Below, one piece after another: positions 1 through 8,572 of a stretch of 64,000 nucleotides of DNA. The notes below the pieces were generated by a model. The model was not told the origin of the DNA and did no database searches. It saw only the letters and a list, made by a program, of their open reading frames with translations. Positions within the stretch are counted from its first letter, which is position 1. The number at the start of each line of letters is the position of its first letter. Origin of the DNA: Aliamphritea hakodatensis (lineage in GTDB: Bacteria > Pseudomonadota > Gammaproteobacteria > Pseudomonadales > Balneatricaceae); the NCBI RefSeq assembly GCF_024347195.1, contig NZ_AP025281.1, positions 3,286,001 to 3,350,000 on the forward strand, given 5' to 3'. A program made the translations under genes and the position numbers.

Positions 1-761
1 AACATGACGATAATCTGATTATTTATTGTCTGGAGGGGGCCGGTAAACTGACCGTTAATGGGCGTACATGGCGTATAAAATCAGGGGATTTGATAATTCT
101 CCCCCGGGGGCAGGCGCATCAGTACTCATCTGACCAACAGCAGCCGTGGAGCATTTACTGGAGTCACTTTTCAGGCAGTGAAAGCAGTCAGTTCATTCGG
201 CTGATAAGCGAGAAACGTAATCGTCCGGTGGTTCATTTGGGGATTCACAGCAAGCTGATCAGCGATTTTCAGGCCTTTCTGGATGCCAGGCAAACCCAGT
301 ATCACCTCAATACCTATCTGCATGCGGCGAATCAGCTGCGCCAGATACTGACACATATTGCTGTTTTATTGCCGCTGAGCCGGGGCCAGGCACATGCCGC
401 TGAAGGCTTTGATCTGGAAAAGGTTCACAGCCTGATGCAGGCGCGCTTACATGAACAGCTGGACCTCGGGACACTGGCCGCCAGTGTCAATTTATCGAAG
501 TATCATTTCATTAAGAAATACAAGGAACTGACCGATACCACACCGATCAGCCACTTTATTCATCTGAAGATTGAACGGGCCTGCCAACTGCTGGACAGCA
601 GCCACAAAAGCGTCACCGAAATAGCTCTGCAACTGGGGTACGAAGACGCCTATTATTTTTCCCGGGTGTTCAAAAAGGTAATGGGGATATCCCCCAGCCA
701 GTACCGAAAATTACAGACCGGGGCGTGGGCATACCCTGATTTCAGCAGGAACACCTCATAG
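1..761 (+). CDS. AraC-family transcriptional regulator (5' end outside window)
   Basis: Partial gene. The frame is open from base 3, reading HDDNLIIYCLEGAGKLTVNG, which is the end of an AraC-type N-terminal cupin sensor domain, so a TTG at 90 is not the true start. The cupin segment continues through the LPRG..HQY stretch typical of sugar- or effector-binding AraC arms. The last 100 or so residues form the double helix-turn-helix: first helix around 'LGTLAASVNLSKYHFIKKYK', second around 'VTEIALQLGYEDAYYFSRVF' followed by GISPSQYR. It should be a DNA-binding activator responding to a small ligand. Its target is not visible, since the neighbour to the right is convergent and unrelated. Confidence 0.9.
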   Translation, partial: HDDNLIIYCLEGAGKLTVNGRTWRIKSGDLIILPRGQAHQYSSDQQQPWSIYWSHFSGSESSQFIRLISEKRNRPVVHLGIHSKLISDFQAFLDARQTQYHLNTYLHAANQLRQILTHIAVLLPLSRGQAHAAEGFDLEKVHSLMQARLHEQLDLGTLAASVNLSKYHFIKKYKELTDTTPISHFIHLKIERACQLLDSSHKSVTEIALQLGYEDAYYFSRVFKKVMGISPSQYRKLQTGAWAYPDFSRNTS

Positions 762-774
762 CTAACAGACCCTG

Positions 775-1716
775 TCAGGCCTGTTTAGCGATTCCGGCTT
801 CGCTGTCTGCAAAGGTTGCATAACGGTTACGGCCGTTGCTTTTGGCAAAGTACAGTGCCTTGTCCGCCTGGGACAACAGCGCCTGGCTGGAACCGGCGGA
901 AAACTGACTGGAACTGATACCTATACTGGCAGTAATATAGGGTTTCACCGGCGAATACTCATGTGCCAGGCTGGCGTCTGCAAGTGCGCTGATAATATCG
1001 CTGGCAACTTTCTCTGCGCCTGCCAGTGAGGTATTCGGGAGCAGAATAACAAACTCTTCCCCCCCAAAACGGGCCACCAGATCCGCAGGACGGCGCAGTT
1101 GCTGCTTCAGTACTGCACTGAACTCTTTCAGGCAGACATCCCCCTGCTGATGACCGTAATTATCGTTGTAAGGCTTAAACTGATCGATATCGATGAACAT
1201 CACACAGAGTTCGGTTTTTTCCCGCTGATGTAACTTCCAGGCACGTTGTAAGGATTCCTCCAGACCACGGCGGTTAACGGTCTCCGTCAGCGGATCAATA
1301 TGGGTTAACTTCATTAACTCATGATTCGCTTCTTCCAGATCCGCTTTCATCTGCGCAATACGTGCCATCGCCCGGATCTTTGCTCCAAGCACAATCGGAT
1401 TAATCGGTTTGGTCAGGTAATCATCCCCGCCGGCATCAATGGCATCAGCCAGATGCTGATCATCACTTTTACCGGTAAGGAAAATAATCGGGATCCAGTT
1501 ATCACCTAGGTGACGACGGATCTGACGGGTAAGAGTGAAACCATCCATTTTAGGCATTTCGACATCCATCAGAATCAGATCGATATCAACGGTATTCAGA
1601 ATGGTTTTGGCTTCTTTGGCGCCATTGGCAAGAAAGGGCGTGTCACCCGCGTCAAGAATAATGGATTCAAGTAAATCTCTGACTAGCTTTGTATCATCTA
1701 CAACTAAAATCTGCAT
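775..1716 (-). CDS. PleD-like response regulator with diguanylate cyclase domain
   Basis: A 313-residue cytoplasmic protein. Residues 1-120 are a receiver domain with acidic pocket (VVDD), phospho-acceptor Asp51 in LILMDVEMPKMDG and Lys103 in LTKP. Residues 140-305 are a GGDEF domain with active-site GGEEF at 218-222, so it should make cyclic-di-GMP from two GTP. An RxxD inhibitory site (RPAD, 209-212) lies five residues before it, implying product feedback inhibition. Phosphorylation by an unseen kinase would probably drive dimerisation and activity. It is a single-gene unit convergent with the AraC gene, with no cognate histidine kinase nearby. Confidence 0.93.
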   Translation of the reverse strand: MQILVVDDTKLVRDLLESIILDAGDTPFLANGAKEAKTILNTVDIDLILMDVEMPKMDGFTLTRQIRRHLGDNWIPIIFLTGKSDDQHLADAIDAGGDDYLTKPINPIVLGAKIRAMARIAQMKADLEEANHELMKLTHIDPLTETVNRRGLEESLQRAWKLHQREKTELCVMFIDIDQFKPYNDNYGHQQGDVCLKEFSAVLKQQLRRPADLVARFGGEEFVILLPNTSLAGAEKVASDIISALADASLAHEYSPVKPYITASIGISSSQFSAGSSQALLSQADKALYFAKSNGRNRYATFADSEAGIAKQA

Positions 1717-2166
1717 TCAACTGCCCGCTGCAAAACACCCCAAATGATAACTTCATATAACTCACAACGGACCGTTTCCGGCAAATTCCCGTTGCCTTTA
1801 CACACTTACTATATTTTTCGCTCAGACACCGTATCTGTTATACACAACCACACAAATTACAGACACGTACAACCTTTAATCCGTGCGTTCTAGCCTAATA
1901 GATACACCCTTAAAAAGCCAATGATGCATGTGCTTCAGCGGCGATAAAGATGCCAAACTGGTTACAACCCGCTCATGTAATAAACAGCATTACGTGACGT
2001 ACCAAGCATGGCTTGCTTACGTTAACCGGGGTTGTCCGTGCGCAAACTGTCCGGGATCAATAAACCGCCCGGATAATCCGTAAAACAGCAGTTAGAAGAG
2101 ATTCTCAAAAAAAATAATCCGTCCCTGGATTAAAAGGTGAGAAGAAACAGAAAAATCAGTTGAGCA
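1717..2166. other. 450-bp gene-free region
   Basis: Intergenic region upstream of the diguanylate cyclase gene and downstream of nhaA, both transcribed leftward. It must hold the cyclase promoter. I see no convincing coding frame. The only structure I noticed is a small imperfect inverted repeat at 1997-2022 (ACGTACCAAGC, ATG loop, GCTTGCTTACGT), which could be a regulator site or chance. No T-rich terminator is obvious after nhaA. Confidence 0.5.
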
Positions 2167-3384
2167 TCAGCGCCGTTGCTCAGCCAGCTTACGCCGGCGC
2201 AGAGCTGACCTGGCAACCTGACTGCGGCGCATCGCCAGCTTAATCATCAGATAACCGGTAACGGCAGAGAGCAGTGACGCCATCAGAATACCCAGACGCT
2301 CATCGATCAGCATATTGACACCGCTTTCTTCGAAGGCCAGCGTTCCGATAAACAAACTCATAGTAAAGCCCACCCCGCAGAGGATCGAAACCCCGTACAG
2401 GCTGAGGAAGTCCATCCCTTTAGGCAGCTCGGCCCGGGTAAAGCGCACCACCAGATAACTGAAGCCGAACACCCCAACCTGCTTACCCACGAACAGGCCC
2501 GCCGCGATACCCATGGTGACCGGATGGGTCAGGGAATCCATGGTGATAAACGACAGATCCAGCCCCGCATTGGCAAAGGCAAACAGCGGTAAAATTATAA
2601 ACGCAACCGTCGGGTGCAGGCTGTGTTCTAAATGCCTGACCGGTGAATACCGTAAATTTTTCGGATCACGCATCGGAATAAAGAACGCCAGTACCACCCC
2701 GGCCAGCGTCGCATGCACACCGGACTTCAGCAGAGCCATCCAGAACAGCACACCCAGCAGAATATAGGCAGGAATGTCGCAGATTTTCCGGTAATTCAGA
2801 ATACACAGGAAAACAATACAGACAGCCACCACCGCCAGCGCGGCCGGATCAATACTCTCGGTATAAAACACCGCAATAATCAGGATCGCGCCGATATCAT
2901 CAATAATCGCCAGCGTCACCAGAAATAACTTAATCGAGGCCGGTACCGACCTGCCCAGCAATGACAGAACCCCTAATGCGAACGCAATATCCGTAGCAGC
3001 CGGAATCGCCCAGCCCGCGGTAAACTCCGGCTGAGAAGCGGTGAAACTCAGGTAAATCAGTGCCGGCACCAGCATACCGCCAACCGCACCGGTGGCCGGC
3101 AAGGCAACCAGTGAAGGCTTAGCCAGCTCCCCTTCCATGATTTCCCGTTTAAGCTCCAGACCAACCAGGAAGAAGAAAACCGCCATCAGTCCATCGTTAA
3201 TCCACAGCAGTAAGGGTTTTTCAATGGAGAAATCCCCCAGCGAAACACCGGCTATCAGATTAATCAGCAAATTGTAATATACCGCCAGCGGGCTGTTCGC
3301 GATCAGTAAAGCCACCACCGTCGCCAGCATCAGCAAGATACCGCCCGCCGCCTCACGCTGCAGGAAATTACGCAATGTTGTCAT
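2167..3384 (-). CDS. nhaA: Na+/H+ antiporter NhaA
   Basis: A 405-residue inner-membrane protein with about 12 hydrophobic segments. It carries the NhaA ion-binding region AIIDDIGAILII, where the paired aspartates correspond to the essential Asp163/Asp164 of the Escherichia coli protein, and the TDIAFALGVL helix. The family exports Na+ or Li+ in exchange for protons, supporting pH and sodium homeostasis. The C-terminus is slightly longer than usual and strongly basic (RSALRRRKLAEQRR). It diverges from a nhaR homologue, which is the classical arrangement for regulator and target. It could only be something else at the level of NhaA paralogues. Confidence 0.97.
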   Translation of the reverse strand: MTTLRNFLQREAAGGILLMLATVVALLIANSPLAVYYNLLINLIAGVSLGDFSIEKPLLLWINDGLMAVFFFLVGLELKREIMEGELAKPSLVALPATGAVGGMLVPALIYLSFTASQPEFTAGWAIPAATDIAFALGVLSLLGRSVPASIKLFLVTLAIIDDIGAILIIAVFYTESIDPAALAVVAVCIVFLCILNYRKICDIPAYILLGVLFWMALLKSGVHATLAGVVLAFFIPMRDPKNLRYSPVRHLEHSLHPTVAFIILPLFAFANAGLDLSFITMDSLTHPVTMGIAAGLFVGKQVGVFGFSYLVVRFTRAELPKGMDFLSLYGVSILCGVGFTMSLFIGTLAFEESGVNMLIDERLGILMASLLSAVTGYLMIKLAMRRSQVARSALRRRKLAEQRR

Positions 3385-3547
3385 TCACTCTCTCCATAGA
3401 TACACGCCTGTGCGATCCCGAATTCATCCGTCAAAATCAACAGCCATCTATCTAACATAGTCCAACTGGCTAAGTTGAGAATAATTTAATAGGCTATCAG
3501 CTAAGATAAAAACTGATTATTTCTTCCTCTCTCTTCGAAAATGCCGA
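3385..3547. promoter_or_regulatory. nhaA-nhaR divergent promoter region
   Basis: This 163-bp AT-rich spacer separates the start codons of nhaA (leftward) and nhaR (rightward). It must contain both promoters and, by analogy with other NhaR systems, the NhaR binding sites. The stretch 3478-3530 is especially AT-rich. I cannot define an operator with confidence. Confidence 0.6.
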
Positions 3548-4474
3548 ATGATTACCAATATAAACTACAACCACTTCTACTATTTCTGGGTGGTCAGTAA
3601 TGCCGGCAGCATAGCCAAAGCCAGTAAAACCCTGCACCTGACACCACAAACGATCAGTGCCCAGATTTCCATGCTGGAACAGCGGCTGGGTAAAGCACTT
3701 TTTATTCGCAAAGGCCGGCAGTTAGTACTCAGCGACTATGGCCGTATCAGTAAACAGTATGCCGACGACATGTTTGCCATTGCTGAAGAGTGGCTGGAAA
3801 CCACCCAGGGTAACGACACCTACCTGAAAACCCTCAAGGTGGGAATTTCTGATGCCCTGCCAAAGTCGCTGGTCACCCGGTGGCTTGCGCCGATCATTAA
3901 CTCAGACAGCAATATCAAACTCACCTGTATCGACGGCAAACAGGAAGAACTGCTCAGCCAGCTGGCTATTCACAAGCTGGACCTGCTCCTGTCAGATACC
4001 CCGGCTGATAACAGCTACAACCTTAAAGTTTTTTGCCATGAAATCGGCAAAAGTAACATTGGACTTTATGCCCGTCATACACTCGCCCGGGAGTTACAGC
4101 CAGACTTTCCCCGCAGCCTCAGCCAGCAACGAATGGTGCTTCCGGGTAAAGACAGCCCCACCAGCCGGGCCATTGAATACTGGCTCAATGAACAACATCT
4201 CAACGTCAGTATTGTCAGCCACGTAGACGACAGCGCCCTGATGAAAGCGTTTGGCAAGCAGGGTCTGGGAATTTTCCCCGCACCTATCCTGATCAGGGAT
4301 GATGTCAAAAACAGCCACCAGGTCACGCTTATCGGCCAGGTGAGTAACGTCTTTCAGAGCTACTATCTGATCACACCGGAACGCATGATCAGTGACACCT
4401 TTGCCACCCGATTGCTGGAGCAGGCCCGAATGAGTGAACCGCCGGAAAACGAACGGCCTGACCCGGAGCCGTAG
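3548..4474 (+). CDS. nhaR: LysR-family activator NhaR
   Basis: A 308-residue LysR-type regulator. The N-terminus NYNHFYYFWVV and LTPQTISAQISMLEQRLG match the NhaR subgroup closely, where Phe-Tyr-Tyr-Phe-Trp opens helix 1 and Pro-Gln-Thr-Ile-Ser lies in the recognition helix. The rest is a periplasmic-binding-protein-like effector domain. NhaR activates nhaA in response to intracellular Na+, and the divergent nhaA gene supports that role here. The ATG at 3548 begins directly with the conserved N-terminus, so the start is well supported. Confidence 0.94.
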   Translation: MITNINYNHFYYFWVVSNAGSIAKASKTLHLTPQTISAQISMLEQRLGKALFIRKGRQLVLSDYGRISKQYADDMFAIAEEWLETTQGNDTYLKTLKVGISDALPKSLVTRWLAPIINSDSNIKLTCIDGKQEELLSQLAIHKLDLLLSDTPADNSYNLKVFCHEIGKSNIGLYARHTLARELQPDFPRSLSQQRMVLPGKDSPTSRAIEYWLNEQHLNVSIVSHVDDSALMKAFGKQGLGIFPAPILIRDDVKNSHQVTLIGQVSNVFQSYYLITPERMISDTFATRLLEQARMSEPPENERPDPEP

Positions 4475-4513
4475 CCCCTGCCGGCTTAGTCCCGGCCGGC
4501 GGTGCAGAATCCG

Positions 4514-5365
4514 TTAGCGATTAAACTGAAATACAGCAGAAACCGGCCGGTAACCGGGCCCGCCGGTACTGTTCCGTTCACAATACTCGTCCTCCTGAAA
4601 CAGCACAGTTACATCCGAAACTGCCAGCCCTCCTTTGAGAAAAAAATGATCCGTCATCGAATCATAATGGGGATCACACAACGTCTTCACAGGATTCGAC
4701 GGTTTCAGCCACTTCAGCGTTCTTGTCAGCCGGTTAAAAGCTGTTGATGTAATGTTCGTCAGATACTCCGGGTCCAGAACGATGCTGAAGTTGCCGGTGA
4801 GAATGACCGGCACATTGGTGCGGGAAATCCACTCCACCAGCAACCGGGCCTGATGTGCACGGATCGCTTCGCCACTGCTGCAACATTTAAAATCCACATT
4901 ACCGACATAAAACTCCTGTTTACTGGCCCGGTGCTGAAAACGCGCAAATAAAACCGGCAATAAACGCATATCCTCTACCCCCAGACTGGACGTGTCAGGC
5001 CTTGAACGGACAGCATCCAGCTCAATCATTTCTAACAGGCGCAACACAGTACCGTTATAAACAATTGCCAGATGATCATTCAGCCGGTCAGACTCACGGT
5101 TCCTGCCTGCACGGCTCATGACGTAGCGGTAGCGGTAACCGCTGTCCAGTGAAGCGGCAGCAGCATACCAGGCCAGATCTTTTTCGTTATCAATTTCCTG
5201 CAACGCCAGTATTTCAGGCCGCTTCAGTTGCTGAATGATCTCACCGACCCGGTACGGATAGGTATTGGCGGAGGAATCAACATTAAAGGTTACAACATTC
5301 AGATTACTGCCTGCTGCCGGCACGCTCACCAGTAGCCACAGGAGCAAAACGTTTATGAATTTCAT
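4514..5365 (-). CDS. Secreted endonuclease/exonuclease/phosphatase-fold protein
   Basis: A 283-residue protein with a clear signal peptide (about residues 1-19, ending VPAAGS), then a DNase I/exonuclease III-like fold: VVTFNVDSS at the first strand, LALQEIDNEKDL carrying the metal-binding Glu, TGNFSIVLDPEY in place of the usual GDFN, and MTDHFFLKGG near the C-terminus, where the catalytic His follows Asp. It is likely a periplasmic or extracellular nuclease or phosphodiesterase. Substrate cannot be told from sequence. Cysteine pairs in the second half suggest disulfides. It stands alone, convergent with nhaR. Confidence 0.75.
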   Translation of the reverse strand: MKFINVLLLWLLVSVPAAGSNLNVVTFNVDSSANTYPYRVGEIIQQLKRPEILALQEIDNEKDLAWYAAAASLDSGYRYRYVMSRAGRNRESDRLNDHLAIVYNGTVLRLLEMIELDAVRSRPDTSSLGVEDMRLLPVLFARFQHRASKQEFYVGNVDFKCCSSGEAIRAHQARLLVEWISRTNVPVILTGNFSIVLDPEYLTNITSTAFNRLTRTLKWLKPSNPVKTLCDPHYDSMTDHFFLKGGLAVSDVTVLFQEDEYCERNSTGGPGYRPVSAVFQFNR

Positions 5366-5843
5366 GCCGCCCTCCGGGTATATAAACAGAGGGCTTTCAT
5401 TAGGAAGTTAGCGGTTCTGCCAGAAAACCTGAACAGAAAAACAGCACCACCGGACAGTTGATGCCGGCTGATGGATTCATCACGCGTCACCGCGCAGATT
5501 AAGGTGTGAAACATGTTAACAGTCCGTCCCTGGAATGTAAGATTGAGTGGGGCGATTATAGCATGCGATAAACGGAATATAGCCTTAAGCAGGGCCCCGG
5601 CAGGCCAACAACCAGGGCCTGCTCAACCGAAAGAAAAGCCTCAAAACCGGAAATAAAGCTTTTAAAAACAGCCTCCTCAAAAATTTCCAGCTGAATATTT
5701 GCCACCCTACCGAGCCGGACTATACTTACCCCTAGCGAAAAGCTACCCGTCCGGGCCTCCGTGCACACTCATCCCGGATGGGTAGTTTTTCGCTATTTTA
5801 TAGCCCGACAAACCTTTCCGTGCAGATAATTCCAGCGACGCTA
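5366..5843. other. 478-bp gene-free region with hairpins
   Basis: No convincing protein-coding frame. It lies downstream of one leftward gene and upstream of another leftward gene, so no known gene is transcribed rightward into it. It contains a 7-bp stem GCAGGCC (5600-5606) with GGCCTGC (5616-5622), and the long terminator-like hairpin listed separately at 5733-5795. A small RNA transcribed rightward is possible but unproven. Confidence 0.45.
5733..5795 (+). terminator. Long stem-loop, bidirectional terminator or end of a small RNA
   Basis: Two 23-nt arms (5733-5755 and 5773-5795) pair over their full length in the rightward transcript, with only two G-U wobbles, around a 17-nt loop. In the leftward transcript the same two positions become A-C mismatches. 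The core stem CTACCC..GGGTAG is followed by TTTTT rightward and by CTTTT leftward. It would end transcription from the alpha/beta hydrolase gene, whose stop lies 50 bp away, but the wobble pattern suggests selection on a rightward RNA. Confidence 0.7.
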
Positions 5844-6749
5844 TCAACACTGAATGCCTGACAGGAAACACGCCAGCCTGTCAGTCAGACGAGGCACAAA
5901 CCCGTCCGGAAAATCATGCCCCAGCCCTTCCACCAACCAGAATTCAGAGCCCGCAATCAGCTCATGGGCACGCTGCCCCTGGCTCCAGTGAATACAGGGG
6001 TCTTCATTGCCGTGAACGATCAGTGCTGGTGCCGTCACAGATTCCAGCACATGTTGCCGTGAACCGGTGGCCCGCAGTGCCAGCCCCTGTCGATAAATCC
6101 CTTCCGGACAATAACTTCGCCTGACTGCTGTCTCAGCCCAGTGGCGGGCCGCCTCGCCGCTGATAACGGTCTGACTGCCTGCATAAATCTCACAGCCCGA
6201 TACCATCAGATCAACCGCTTTCTCCGCGGGGAAGCGCCTGGCGGACTGATTCATTTTTTCCGTCGCAGCCTGAGTTGACAGAATCTCAGCCTCACCACCG
6301 GAAGACATCAGAGACACCAGGCTTAAAACCCGCCGGGGATGCCCGCCAGCGAGTATCTGGGCAATCATCCCTCCCATCGAAAACCCCAACACATGGAACT
6401 GTTCTGCTTCCAGACAATCCATCAGATACAGAGCGTCGGCCGCCATATCGTACAATGTATAAGTACTGTATTCAGGGGGAACCTCAAACATCTCGTGAGC
6501 GACATAAACCGGTGCAACATCCGCCGGCACTTCTGTTTTAAAAGACAGTCCCGCATCGCGGTTATCAAAGAGAACAACCCGATACCGGCTGGCCAGCGCG
6601 CTGACCAGCGGTGCCGGCCAGTCTGTCAGCTGCATGCCCAGCCCCTGGATCAGAAGCAATGTCTGGTCATTCTCTGCACCATGAACTTCATATGCCAGAC
6701 GAATACCCGCCCCGTCAGGGGTTGGCTCAGTCACACCTGCTAACGCCAT
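5844..6749 (-). CDS. Alpha/beta-fold hydrolase
   Basis: About 301 residues if started at the ATG at 6749, which is preceded by TGAGGT at good spacing. The longer in-frame start at 6809 would overlap the upstream gene by 41 bp. The nucleophile elbow GFSMGGM, the acid in HGNEDP and the terminal GLGHDFP histidine form a complete Ser-Asp-His triad, and FDNRDAGLS is typical of esterase or peptidase members of the family. It sits 19 bp behind the choline-type binding protein, so the two are very likely co-transcribed. A role in cleaving an imported choline or betaine ester is an attractive inference, not shown by sequence. Confidence 0.88.
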   Translation of the reverse strand: MALAGVTEPTPDGAGIRLAYEVHGAENDQTLLLIQGLGMQLTDWPAPLVSALASRYRVVLFDNRDAGLSFKTEVPADVAPVYVAHEMFEVPPEYSTYTLYDMAADALYLMDCLEAEQFHVLGFSMGGMIAQILAGGHPRRVLSLVSLMSSGGEAEILSTQAATEKMNQSARRFPAEKAVDLMVSGCEIYAGSQTVISGEAARHWAETAVRRSYCPEGIYRQGLALRATGSRQHVLESVTAPALIVHGNEDPCIHWSQGQRAHELIAGSEFWLVEGLGHDFPDGFVPRLTDRLACFLSGIQC

Positions 6750-6768
6750 ATGTTCAGATACCTCAGGC

Positions 6769-7710
6769 TCAGGATTCAAGATAATCCGAAACGGCTGCAG
6801 CCCCGTCACCTCCCTGCAGGGTTTTCACCCCTTCCAGCCAGGTATTCAGCACCTCAGGATTCGTCCGGATGACAGTGCGGGCAGCCTCTTGGGGCGTCAT
6901 ACCGTCATCAAGGATATAGCCCATACCCACGTTCTCCATGTCCAGTGTAAATGTCATATTCTGCAGTAAACGTCCCACGTTAGGGCATGCCTCCAGATAG
7001 CCTTTACGGGCCGTTGTGTGAACACTCGCGCCACCAAAGTCAGGGCCATAGGTATCATCAGTACCGGTCAGGTAGGCTATATCAAATTTCACATTCATCG
7101 GGTGAGGTTCCCAGGCCTGAAAAGCAATCCATTCAGAACGTCGCTCAGCCCGCTTCAGCTGCGCCAGCATCCCCTGCTCGCTGGACTCAACAACCTTCCA
7201 GCCACCCAGGTTGTACTTCCCGGCCGCAATGGCATCCAGAATAATGTTGTTACTGCCCGGCTCAAGCCCGTAGAGTTTCTTCTTAAACTTATCGGCATAC
7301 TTATGCAGATCATTGATATCCGTGACGCCGGCATCGTACACATACTGAGGCACGGCATAGGTGTACTTAGCCCCCACCAGATTTACAGCAACCTTCTCAA
7401 TGCTTCCCTCATCAATATATGACTTGATGTAGGTATCCATCGCCGGATCCCAGTATCCCATCATCACATCAATATCACTGTTCTTCATGGCCTCAAGCAT
7501 CACCGACATGCCGAGAATATCCACCGACGCCTGATACCCCAGCCCGTTGAGTAACAGTTGCGCCACACCACTGGTAAAGGCCAGATCCGTCCAGCCAGGC
7601 TCTGCCAGCTGAACCGTCTGACAGTCACTGGCAACAGAGACCGTCGCCGTCGTCAGAGAGACTGCCAGCACCGCACTTGAGAGTAATGCTTGGTTGTTAT
7701 TTTTCATCAT
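6769..7710 (-). CDS. Choline/betaine-type ABC transporter substrate-binding protein
   Basis: A 313-residue periplasmic protein with a signal peptide (about residues 1-27) and an OpuAC-type fold. The motifs EPGWTDLAFTSG, MMGYWDPAMD and AFQAWEPHPMN supply the tryptophans expected of an aromatic cage for a quaternary ammonium group, as in choline-binding ChoX. No permease or ATPase gene follows; instead an alpha/beta hydrolase does. It may therefore feed a transporter encoded elsewhere or have an independent binding role. It diverges from a BetI-like TetR gene, which supports choline or betaine responsiveness. The exact ligand (choline, carnitine, choline ester) is open. Confidence 0.87.
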   Translation of the reverse strand: MMKNNNQALLSSAVLAVSLTTATVSVASDCQTVQLAEPGWTDLAFTSGVAQLLLNGLGYQASVDILGMSVMLEAMKNSDIDVMMGYWDPAMDTYIKSYIDEGSIEKVAVNLVGAKYTYAVPQYVYDAGVTDINDLHKYADKFKKKLYGLEPGSNNIILDAIAAGKYNLGGWKVVESSEQGMLAQLKRAERRSEWIAFQAWEPHPMNVKFDIAYLTGTDDTYGPDFGGASVHTTARKGYLEACPNVGRLLQNMTFTLDMENVGMGYILDDGMTPQEAARTVIRTNPEVLNTWLEGVKTLQGGDGAAAVSDYLES

Positions 7711-7910
7711 GAGTACCTTTGGATGATTACTTTTTATTTAACATACAACCAAAATACTGGACACTCAACCAATTTTTTAATCGACACACTTATCTACAAA
7801 CAGTTACCCCTAAGAAAACAACGCCTTGAACTCAACTAGAAGTTTTTTTTCAGTTATAGTGAAAGCAGAATAAGCAACGGCGAGTCAAACGCTGCTGCAG
7901 AGGGTTATGT
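7711..7910. promoter_or_regulatory. Divergent promoter region of binding protein and BetI-like gene
   Basis: A 200-bp AT-rich spacer between two divergent genes. It contains a direct repeat CAACCAA at 7746-7752 and 7766-7772, exactly 20 bp apart (about two helical turns), near the binding-protein start. This could be a TetR-type operator half-site arrangement, but I see no perfect palindrome. The rightward start at 7911 is preceded by GAGGG at suitable distance. Confidence 0.4.
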
Positions 7911-8492
7911 ATGCGAAAGAAAATTAAAGACATTCGTCGGGAAGAGTTACTGCAGGCAACGCTGGATACCATTCATGCCGAGGGTCTGCATAACATCACT
8001 GTGGCAAAACTGAGTAAAACCGCGGGCATGTCACAGGGAATGGTGCATCACTATTTCAAAAATAAGGCGGAAATTATTGAAGCGGCTATCCGTCATGTAA
8101 ATGCTGAGCTACGCGCCGAACTGGTTAAGGAAATGGGCCGGACAGAAACGCCAACCGAAAAGCTCTTCAAAATCCTGGATATTAACTTCGCCCCCCACTG
8201 GTTTAACCCTCAGACAACCCGCCTATGGGTATCCTTCTGCAGTGAAGTACCTTTCAATGACACCTTCGCCCGGATACAGGCAGTCATTCACAACCGCATG
8301 CACAGCAACCTCAAACATATTTTAAAAGCCCTGTTAACAGAGCATGATCCTGACCAGATAAGCCACGAAATCAGCAACTTAATAGACGGCTTTTGGATTC
8401 GGGCCTCGGTAGGTAAACATCCGGTAACGCCGGCAGAAGCAATTACCTGTTTAGAAAACTATCTTAAACGTCTGGGCATTGAGCGGCCTTAA
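7911..8492 (+). CDS. BetI-like TetR-family repressor
   Basis: A 193-residue regulator. The N-terminal helix-turn-helix region IRREELLQATLDTIHAEG and KTAGMSQGMVHHYFKNK follows the BetI pattern (RR..L..ATL, G.S.G...HYF..K). The ligand domain keeps BetI-like spacing, with LWVSFCSEVPFNDTFARIQ and NRMHSNLKHIL. BetI proteins repress choline-to-glycine-betaine genes and release DNA when choline is present. Here the divergent gene encodes a choline-type binding protein rather than betAB, which fits control of uptake. It ends in a strong terminator. Confidence 0.85.
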   Translation: MRKKIKDIRREELLQATLDTIHAEGLHNITVAKLSKTAGMSQGMVHHYFKNKAEIIEAAIRHVNAELRAELVKEMGRTETPTEKLFKILDINFAPHWFNPQTTRLWVSFCSEVPFNDTFARIQAVIHNRMHSNLKHILKALLTEHDPDQISHEISNLIDGFWIRASVGKHPVTPAEAITCLENYLKRLGIERP

Positions 8493-8521
8493 CCCTCTGA
8501 AAGGTCGCACCTTCAAAACAT

Positions 8522-8550
8522 AAAAAAACGCCCAACAGGGCGTTTTTTTT
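8522..8550. terminator. Bidirectional intrinsic terminator
   Basis: AAAAAAACGCCC, a four-base AACA loop and GGGCGTTTTTTT form a GC-rich stem flanked by A and T runs. It serves the rightward BetI-like gene and the leftward liv-thiolase operon, whose last gene stops at 8573. Confidence 0.9.
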
Positions 8551-8572
8551 AATCGCTTAACACACCGCTGAT

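Noticed and set aside
5556..5768. Leftward 70-codon frame in the gene-free region
   Set aside because: It runs through the long terminator-like hairpin, has no ribosome site and an unstructured sequence; the inverted repeat explains the open frame better.
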